Positions 1 to 4,773 of a stretch of 6,635 nucleotides of DNA are shown here, piece after piece; within the stretch, counting starts at the first letter, position 1; each line of letters opens with the position of its first letter. The DNA is from Planctomycetota bacterium (GTDB taxonomy: Bacteria > Planctomycetota > UBA1135). The stretch is taken from contig DNPI01000097.1 in assembly GCA_003501525.1 (NCBI GenBank), forward strand, positions 1 through 6,635. The letters are read 5' to 3'. A program made the translations under genes and the position numbers. The notes beneath the pieces were generated by a model, which saw nothing but the letters and a program-made list of their open reading frames with translations, had not been told where the DNA came from and did not search any database.

Positions 1-1386
1 CGGATGTACGAATTCAGTCAGGAAAGCATCAACCTGCCCAGAAGCCCTTCCGGTAAAAAGAGTTGGATTAACAAGATTGGACAAATCACCATGAATACTC
101 GCAAAAGCTGGGTCACCAGCGATCCTGTCCAAGAGATCATTTTCCCCATCGCCCTCCTTTAAGCGATCAGATGCCGCATGGGAATGTACTCGTATTTTTT
201 CATGCAGCTCCTGGCGATCACCGCCAGCAGAAGTCGCAGCCATGAGAATAGTTTCCGTGGCCATAAAAGGCAGCTCTTTCTCCAAATGAGAAGCGATAAC
301 TTTTTCACGAGGTTCCATCCCACTCGCAACTTCCCTAACCAATTGGAGGATTGCGTCAGCCGCGAGAAAAGATTCAGGAATAGCTAAACGCCGATTGGCT
401 GAATCATCCAAAGTCCTTTCCAACCACTGGTTGGCGGCTGTGTCCTGAGCATTCGGAGCCAAGTGGAGCAGATATCTAGCTAGAGCTCCAATGCGCTCAC
501 ACTTCATGGGATTCCTCTTGTAGGGCATCGCAGAAGAGCCCACCTGCTTCGCCCCAAATGGCTCCTCCAATTCACGACGATGGGCCATAAGACGAATATC
601 CAACGCAAACTTTGAGGCTGATGCAGCAATACCAGAGACAACCGCCAAAACCCGGGCGTCCCATTTTCTCGGGTATGTCTGCCCACAAACCGGAACAGTA
701 CGCGGAAAGCCAAGCCTCTCGCACACTAAACGGTCAAGTTCCACAACCTTAGATTCGTCACCTCCAAAAAGTTCGAGAAAACTAGCTTGGGTGCCTGTGG
801 TCCCTTTAACTCCACGGAAAGGAAGCCGGTCGAGAATGGACTCCAAATCTTCCAAATCCATTAAGAAGTCCTGGAGCCAAAGGCTCGCCCGCTTACCCAA
901 GGTCGTGGGTTGCGCAGGTTGGAAATGTGTGAAACCAAGCACAGGGAGATCTTTGTGAGCTTCGCAGAACACCGCAAGTGCACGCACCACTTCAAGGAGA
1001 TGACCTTGGAGAAGCCTAAGCGCCGCTCTGATTTGAATGAGATCGGAACCATCAGCAACAAAGCAAGACGTAGCACCAAGATGCAAAATCCCCTTCGAGA
1101 CGGGGGCTTCCTCCCCATAAGCATGAATATGAGCCATGACGTCGTGACGGAATTCGGCCTCCAGCTCAGCCACCCGATCTAGGTCAATACGCTCACGTGC
1201 ATCCTTAAGAGCAGCAATCTGCTCGTCCGTAATCTCCAAGCCAAGGTCCTTTTCGCACTCAGCAAGCGCAATCCAAAGATCGCGCCAAATCAAGGCGCGG
1301 CGATGGGAAGAAAAGTTCTCCTGCATCGCCCTACTTGAATAGCGGGCAGCCAGTGGCGAAGAATAGCTCTTAGAAGAATTGGTCAA
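1..1386 (-). CDS. purB: Adenylosuccinate lyase, human/eukaryotic subtype (3' end outside window)
   Basis: This enzyme removes fumarate from SAICAR and from adenylosuccinate, in de novo purine and AMP synthesis in the cytoplasm. The visible 462 codons are open to the window edge; comparison with the ~484-residue human enzyme suggests only about 20 C-terminal residues are missing. Motifs seen are HDVMAH (81-86), LGATS (103-107), GFTHFQPAQ (151-159, H154 the expected catalytic acid), RGVKGTTGTQASFL (191-204) and the superfamily signature GSSAMPYKRNP (283-293), whose loop serine is the catalytic base. ERTLDDSANRR (323-333) and the downstream ELPFMATE also match the human-type branch, not the B. 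subtilis or E. coli types. Start: the first ATG (1326-1324) would cut off a conserved segment, SPLAARY (10-16), that matches the vertebrate N-terminus. The in-frame TTG at 1386-1384 keeps it and overlaps the nadC stop as TTGA; an upstream in-frame stop limits further extension. No clear Shine-Dalgarno precedes it, so translation is probably coupled to nadC. Confidence 0.96.
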   Translation of the reverse strand, partial: MTNSSKSYSSPLAARYSSRAMQENFSSHRRALIWRDLWIALAECEKDLGLEITDEQIAALKDARERIDLDRVAELEAEFRHDVMAHIHAYGEEAPVSKGILHLGATSCFVADGSDLIQIRAALRLLQGHLLEVVRALAVFCEAHKDLPVLGFTHFQPAQPTTLGKRASLWLQDFLMDLEDLESILDRLPFRGVKGTTGTQASFLELFGGDESKVVELDRLVCERLGFPRTVPVCGQTYPRKWDARVLAVVSGIAASASKFALDIRLMAHRRELEEPFGAKQVGSSAMPYKRNPMKCERIGALARYLLHLAPNAQDTAANQWLERTLDDSANRRLAIPESFLAADAILQLVREVASGMEPREKVIASHLEKELPFMATETILMAATSAGGDRQELHEKIRVHSHAASDRLKEGDGENDLLDRIAGDPAFASIHGDLSNLVNPTLFTGRASGQVDAFLTEFVHP

Positions 1387-2240
1387 TGAATTGGCTCAAG
1401 AAAGAGGCTGATGTCAAGAGAACGAACAGAATGAGTCAGGGAACCCATCGAAACGCGGTTTACACCTACTTTTGCTAACTCTCCAAGGCCTCCCGGCGCA
1501 CGGCCACCGCTAACCTCAAGAATTGCATTCGGATACTCCAAGCGAATGGCGGATACGGCTGGGCCGAGCTCCGCGGAAGAAAAATTATCCAAAAGAACAT
1601 ACTCGGCGCCTGCGCGTAAAGCCCAGAAGGCTTGTTCTACCGATTCCGCTTCTACCCCCACCACTGATTCCGGATGACGTTCTACTGCACGAAATACCGT
1701 TTCTTCAAAAGAGAGGCCCGACAAAGCAAAATGATTCTCCTTGAGGAGTACTTCATCACTGAGATCTCGCCTATGCAATGCCCCGCCTCCATCCAGAACA
1801 GCCTGGCGCTGGGCATCCCGTAGCCCAGGCAGGGTTTTACGGGTATGGAGGACAGTAACTGAACCTACCTCAGCGCGAGATTGAGACACCTGAGTAGCTA
1901 TCCCGCTCAGGTGACTGAGAAAATTTAACGCTGTTCGTTCGGCAGCAAGAAGCCCACGAGAGGTCCCAGAAACAGTGGCGAGCAGAGTCCCTCGTTGAAT
2001 GGGATGACCATCCTCAACTTCCCATTCAATTGCAACGCAAGGATCGCAGATAAGAAAAGCCTCTGCCGCAAACGAACGTCCAGAGAGGACTCCAGAGTCT
2101 TTGGACTCCAACCGTCCTAAAGCCTTTCCAGAATCCGGAACAACCGCCAACGAAGAAAGGTCCCGGGTCACCCGGTCCTCCTCGAGGGCCCTCAAAACGA
2201 AATCTCTTGTCGTTTCAGGGGCTTCCGCCACGGCATCCAT
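1383..2240 (-). CDS. nadC: Nicotinate-nucleotide pyrophosphorylase (quinolinate phosphoribosyltransferase)
   Basis: Converts quinolinate and PRPP to nicotinate mononucleotide, CO2 and pyrophosphate in de novo NAD synthesis. Its 285 residues are the normal length. The N-terminal sandwich domain is followed by ERTALNFLSHLSGIAT (101-116), HTRKTLPGLR (132-141), GGGALHR (151-157), LLKENH (165-170), GVEAES (195-200), LLDNF (216-220), EVSGG (242-246) and SMGSLTHSVRSLDISL (264-279). By comparison with characterised family members, the phosphate- and quinolinate-binding residues R102, R134, K135, H156, R157, K167, E197 and D218 are all present, so the enzyme should be active. The family's usual DTRKT motif reads HTRKT here, a tolerated variation. 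The gene begins 65 bp after the preceding stop. It has no Shine-Dalgarno but a TAGAAT box 6 nt before the ATG. Its stop overlaps the purB start. No nadA or nadB is in the window. Confidence 0.97.
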   Translation of the reverse strand: MDAVAEAPETTRDFVLRALEEDRVTRDLSSLAVVPDSGKALGRLESKDSGVLSGRSFAAEAFLICDPCVAIEWEVEDGHPIQRGTLLATVSGTSRGLLAAERTALNFLSHLSGIATQVSQSRAEVGSVTVLHTRKTLPGLRDAQRQAVLDGGGALHRRDLSDEVLLKENHFALSGLSFEETVFRAVERHPESVVGVEAESVEQAFWALRAGAEYVLLDNFSSAELGPAVSAIRLEYPNAILEVSGGRAPGGLGELAKVGVNRVSMGSLTHSVRSLDISLFLEPIH

Positions 2241-2246
2241 CGCTTC

Positions 2247-2252
2247 ATTCTA
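2247..2252 (-). promoter_or_regulatory. Putative -10 box (TAGAAT) for a leaderless nadC transcript
   Basis: On the minus strand TAGAAT is followed by six bases (GAAGCG) and then the nadC ATG, which would place transcription start at or within a base or so of the start codon. No Shine-Dalgarno lies in the preceding bases and no TTGACA-like -35 is visible at 16-18 bp. The box sits in the 65-bp gap (2241-2305) between the hypothetical gene and nadC, which holds nothing else I can recognise. The same box and spacing precede ruvC and ispDF, which is the main support. Inference, not measured. Confidence 0.5.
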
Positions 2253-2305
2253 CCCGTCCCGATCAAACTCGCCGGATGAACAGCCCTATCTCAACCGCTC
2301 TAAAA

Positions 2306-3019
2306 CTAAGCCACTCCTGCCCAATGCCCACGCAAAAGAATGTCAATTGCTTCGTCGACGGCATCTTCATCAACAATTTCTATCAAACGAGGGCCTTCAC
2401 GACCAGAAACTGCAAATATCAGTTCCCCATCAAAATTATGAATAGAGGCTAAGGGGCCCTCTCCCCCATTTAGCACGAGAGGCCAAGAAAGGGCAGAGAC
2501 TGAAAGGGGCGGGTTGATACAAGTCGAAGCATTCAGCAAGCGCTTCAAAAGAGTCCCTTGAACGGTTTCTAGTGCCTTTGCGGGGTCTTCCCCGTCCTCA
2601 CCCAACTTTTCTCTTCTCAAACGAAAGCCTGTGGGACCATCCCGGCGAACAGAAAAAACCTGTATCGAGACTGCTTCCCGGAGGACCACCAAACGTTCAA
2701 GCTCTCCCAGCGTCCAGTCAGTTGCCACTAAAAAGAAACGCGGGCGCTCGGCAGACGAATACCAGATGCGAAACGCGTCAGGATCGCTTTTTAGCGCAGT
2801 GACAATCCCCATAACCTGCGCAGAGAGAGCATCCGCACCTGGGCCGGAAAAAAGAACGAAAACAGGGCAGCCAGCAGGATCAACTCCGTGCAAAGGCGCA
2901 TGCAAATTGTCTCCGAGATCGGGTGTTTCAGGGAACAATACTAATCCTGGCTCGAGAAAATCCGGCCTGTCCGCTAAGCGGGCAGCTATTTCTGAGGTCG
3001 GGGATGATTCTGGACTCAT
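2306..3019 (-). CDS. Hypothetical protein coupled to ruvC; possible inactive PDDEXK (NucS/RecB-like) fold
   Basis: I do not recognise this 237-residue protein as a named family. It is soluble, with no signal peptide or membrane segment. Residues 11-125 follow the layout of NucS/RecB-like nuclease domains: a helix with LADRPDFLEPGL (15-26), a hairpin, a strand near 39-46, GVDPAG (45-50), a hydrophobic strand VFVLFSG (53-59), a helix (62-79), RFFLVATDW (94-102), a helix, and a final strand VSIQVFSV (117-124). Active relatives carry an Asp in the first strand and E-x-K in the second. Here those positions read A41 and L56/S58, so catalysis looks lost. Residues 126-165 are charged and probably helical. 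The C-terminal part (170-237) looks like a small alpha/beta module. The start overlaps the ruvC stop as ATGA, with GGAG 10 nt upstream (3033-3030), so the two are probably co-translated. A role alongside RuvC in DNA repair is only suggested by position. Confidence 0.85.
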   Translation of the reverse strand: MSPESSPTSEIAARLADRPDFLEPGLVLFPETPDLGDNLHAPLHGVDPAGCPVFVLFSGPGADALSAQVMGIVTALKSDPDAFRIWYSSAERPRFFLVATDWTLGELERLVVLREAVSIQVFSVRRDGPTGFRLRREKLGEDGEDPAKALETVQGTLLKRLLNASTCINPPLSVSALSWPLVLNGGEGPLASIHNFDGELIFAVSGREGPRLIEIVDEDAVDEAIDILLRGHWAGVA

Positions 3020-3555
3020 GCAGGAGAAACTCCAGGAGGAAGGATATCCCGCTCATTAACTTTAGTGCGGGATTCCGCTAGGACTCCTTCTAGCTCAAAA
3101 AGTCCACAAAGCGCCACTGCTAAAGCATCGGCCTCATCGCCGCCTGTTAACCCTTCAATCTCCAGGTGAACGGCTACAAATCGAGCAACCTGATCTTTAG
3201 TGGCGTTGCCAACGCCAGCGACCCGACGCTTCACCTGAGCTGGGGCCATTTCACACACGGCGACTCCTTGCTCAGCGGCCGTCACTAGAACGCAACCTCT
3301 AGCTTCGCCCAAGCGCAAAGCGGAGCGAGCATTCCGGCCAAAATATGCTGATTCAACAATCAAACATTCCGGCTCCCAAGTTTCCAACAACTTCAATATC
3401 TCTTCCCGCAGTCGGCAGAGTCGTTCAGCGATAGGTACCGAAGAAGTCCCCAACGGCAATGCTCCCGACCCTAATCGTCGAATTTGGCCTTCGCATTTCT
3501 CCAGAACACCCCAACCAGCCGTAAGGGTGCCGGGGTCAATTCCCAGTACTCGCAT
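3016..3555 (-). CDS. ruvC: Crossover junction endodeoxyribonuclease RuvC
   Basis: Holliday-junction resolvase that cuts four-way junctions as a dimer, working with the RuvAB branch-migration motor. The 179 residues match the usual 160-190. It has an RNase H-like fold beginning GIDPGT (5-10). The four acidic metal ligands are present: D7, E68 in IVESAYFG, and D140 and D143 in GDEADALAVA (139-148). Also conserved are FGRNARSALRLGEARG (72-87) and the basic, Gly-rich KRRVAGVGNATKDQV (109-123), the equivalent of the family's KKxVTGxGxASKxQV. It starts 37 bp from the divergent ispDF gene with no Shine-Dalgarno; a TAGCAT box lies 6 nt upstream of the ATG. Its stop overlaps the start of the downstream hypothetical gene. 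ruvA and ruvB are not in the window. Confidence 0.97.
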   Translation of the reverse strand: MRVLGIDPGTLTAGWGVLEKCEGQIRRLGSGALPLGTSSVPIAERLCRLREEILKLLETWEPECLIVESAYFGRNARSALRLGEARGCVLVTAAEQGVAVCEMAPAQVKRRVAGVGNATKDQVARFVAVHLEIEGLTGGDEADALAVALCGLFELEGVLAESRTKVNERDILPPGVSPA

Positions 3556-3561
3556 GTGCTA

Positions 3562-3567
3562 ATGCTA
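3562..3567 (-). promoter_or_regulatory. Putative -10 box (TAGCAT) for a leaderless ruvC transcript
   Basis: On the minus strand TAGCAT is separated by six bases (TAGCAC) from the ruvC ATG. No Shine-Dalgarno fits between, and no recognisable -35 lies at 16-18 bp (a 17-bp spacing would put CGGCAG there). The box is part of a tandem hexamer, TTAGCATTAGCA. Spacing is identical to the nadC and ispDF boxes. Confidence 0.5.
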
Positions 3568-3575
3568 ACGAGCAT
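3562..3575. repeat. Inverted repeat ATGCT-AACG-AGCAT in the ruvC/ispDF divergent gap
   Basis: Perfect 5-bp arms with a 4-base centre, in the 37-bp region (3556-3592) between the two divergent start codons. One arm overlaps the putative ruvC -10 box, and the repeat lies just upstream of the ispDF -10 box, so it could be a small shared operator. A 5-bp dyad can also occur by chance. Confidence 0.3.
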
Positions 3576-3580
3576 GAGGC

Positions 3581-3586
3581 TAGACT
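3581..3586 (+). promoter_or_regulatory. Putative -10 box (TAGACT) for a leaderless ispDF transcript
   Basis: TAGACT is followed by six bases (GCCGAC) and the ispDF ATG at 3593. The only purine-rich run upstream, GAGG at 3576-3579, ends 13 nt before the ATG, too far for a normal ribosome binding site. No TTGACA-like -35 lies at 16-18 bp. This is the third gene in the window with TAGNNT-N6-ATG. Confidence 0.5.
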
Positions 3587-3592
3587 GCCGAC

Positions 3593-4768
3593 ATGTCTAG
3601 AAATAAGGTGGCCGCAATAATCCTTGCCGCGGGCAGAGGAGAAAGGATGGGCAGGCAATCCAAAGCCTCTCTCAGCATTGGGGGTCGACCAATGCTGGCC
3701 TATAGCCTAGATGCATTCCGTGCTTCTCCGGAAGTCGACCAAATCATCGTCGTGATGAACCAAGAAGACCTCCACAATTTCGAGAAAAAGTGGGGGAATC
3801 ACCCACTAGAAATGGGGGCAGACATTGTGGTCCCTGGGGGCAGCGAAAGATGGATATCCTGCTGGGAAGGCTTCAAAGCCGTTCACAAAGAACTCGAAAT
3901 CACCCTGGTTCATGATGTTGCTCGACCCCTTGTATCTCCTGAATTAATCAATCTAGTGTCAAGCGCAAGCTTGGAACATGGTGCTGCTTTTGCAGGTAGT
4001 CCCGTATCGGATTCCCTGCATTACGCAATCAACGAAAAGGTAACGCTGAAAGCTATTGACCGTGAATCGATGTGGGCAGCACAAACACCTCAAGGTGCTC
4101 TCACCGGAAACTTTGCGGAAGCCTTCAAAATAGCGAAAAAAGCAACCAAGCCCGAAGCCAATCCGCCGGATGAAGCCTCATTGTTAAGAATGGCTGGGAT
4201 TCCGGCCTTCACGGTTCTCTCTCCTCACGTGAATCTCAAAGTTACCTGGCCTGATGATCTCAATACGGCCAGCACTCTGCTTGCCGACCGATCGGCACCT
4301 TGGAGCTCCCGCATTGGTCAGGGCAGAGACACCCACCGCCTCGTGAAAGGAAGCCCATGCATGGTAGGGGGCGTACCGCTGGACTGCGGCTTCCAGGCGG
4401 ACAGTCATTCAGATGGGGATGCAGTACTGCACGCTCTAGCAGATGCGATTCTTGGAGGGTCTGGATCTGACGATTTAGGCACTCTTTTTCCAGACACAGA
4501 TCCGAAATGGGAAAATGCTGATTCTTCAATTTTTGTCAGAGAAGCAATAAAGCATGCGGCGAAACAACAACTCAAACCAGCCAGCGTGGACATCGTTGTT
4601 TGTTGCGATGCACCACGCATCGGTCCAAACAGAGCAGCTATTCGGGAATCTATTGCTAGTTTGGTCGGTCTCCCGATAAGCCACGTCAATATAAAAGGAA
4701 AAACAACCGAAGGCCTGAACGCGACGTCAATTGAAGCCACTGCTGTCGTCCTCCTTGTGGGTATCTAA
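3593..4768 (+). CDS. ispDF: Bifunctional IspD/IspF (MEP cytidylyltransferase / MEcPP synthase fusion)
   Basis: Two MEP-pathway enzymes in one 391-residue chain. The IspD half (about 5-232) joins CTP to methylerythritol phosphate. It shows LAAGRGERMG (11-20), K24, GGSER (82-86), LVHDVARPLV (105-114), TPQG (165-168), PDEASL (192-197) and NLKVTWPDDL (214-223). The usual PK of the nucleotide loop is SK. The IspF half (about 240-391) cyclises CDP-ME 2-phosphate to MEcPP. It shows GQGRDTH (242-248), SHSDGDAVLHAL (271-282), DDLGTLFPDTDP (293-304) and KTTEGL (370-375); metal ligands D246, H248 and H280 are present. After TTEGL the family normally has roughly GFTGRGEGIAAEA; here it is NATSIEATA, about four residues shorter and without the GRGEG segment. 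The next, kinase step (IspE) is not in the window. The gene is monocistronic as seen, divergent from ruvC and convergent with the ABC gene. Confidence 0.97.
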   Translation: MSRNKVAAIILAAGRGERMGRQSKASLSIGGRPMLAYSLDAFRASPEVDQIIVVMNQEDLHNFEKKWGNHPLEMGADIVVPGGSERWISCWEGFKAVHKELEITLVHDVARPLVSPELINLVSSASLEHGAAFAGSPVSDSLHYAINEKVTLKAIDRESMWAAQTPQGALTGNFAEAFKIAKKATKPEANPPDEASLLRMAGIPAFTVLSPHVNLKVTWPDDLNTASTLLADRSAPWSSRIGQGRDTHRLVKGSPCMVGGVPLDCGFQADSHSDGDAVLHALADAILGGSGSDDLGTLFPDTDPKWENADSSIFVREAIKHAAKQQLKPASVDIVVCCDAPRIGPNRAAIRESIASLVGLPISHVNIKGKTTEGLNATSIEATAVVLLVGI

Positions 4769-4773
4769 TTACT

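Noticed and set aside
910..1182. Plus-strand 90-codon open frame inside purB
   Set aside because: It is the reverse complement of a fully conserved stretch of adenylosuccinate lyase; conservation there is explained by purB.
1324..1326. First in-frame ATG as the purB start
   Set aside because: It would remove a segment conserved with the vertebrate enzyme, and it has neither a good Shine-Dalgarno nor the TANNNT box seen at other starts here.
2101..2452. Two overlapping plus-strand open frames across the nadC start and the 65-bp gap
   Set aside because: They lie mostly antisense to nadC and the hypothetical gene, have no domain-like pattern, and no supporting start signal.
2631..3059. 142-codon plus-strand open frame opposite the hypothetical gene and the ruvC end
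   Set aside because: It is antisense to a gene with clear operon context, is rich in Arg, Lys and Ser as expected of a shadow frame, and has no recognisable motif or start signal.
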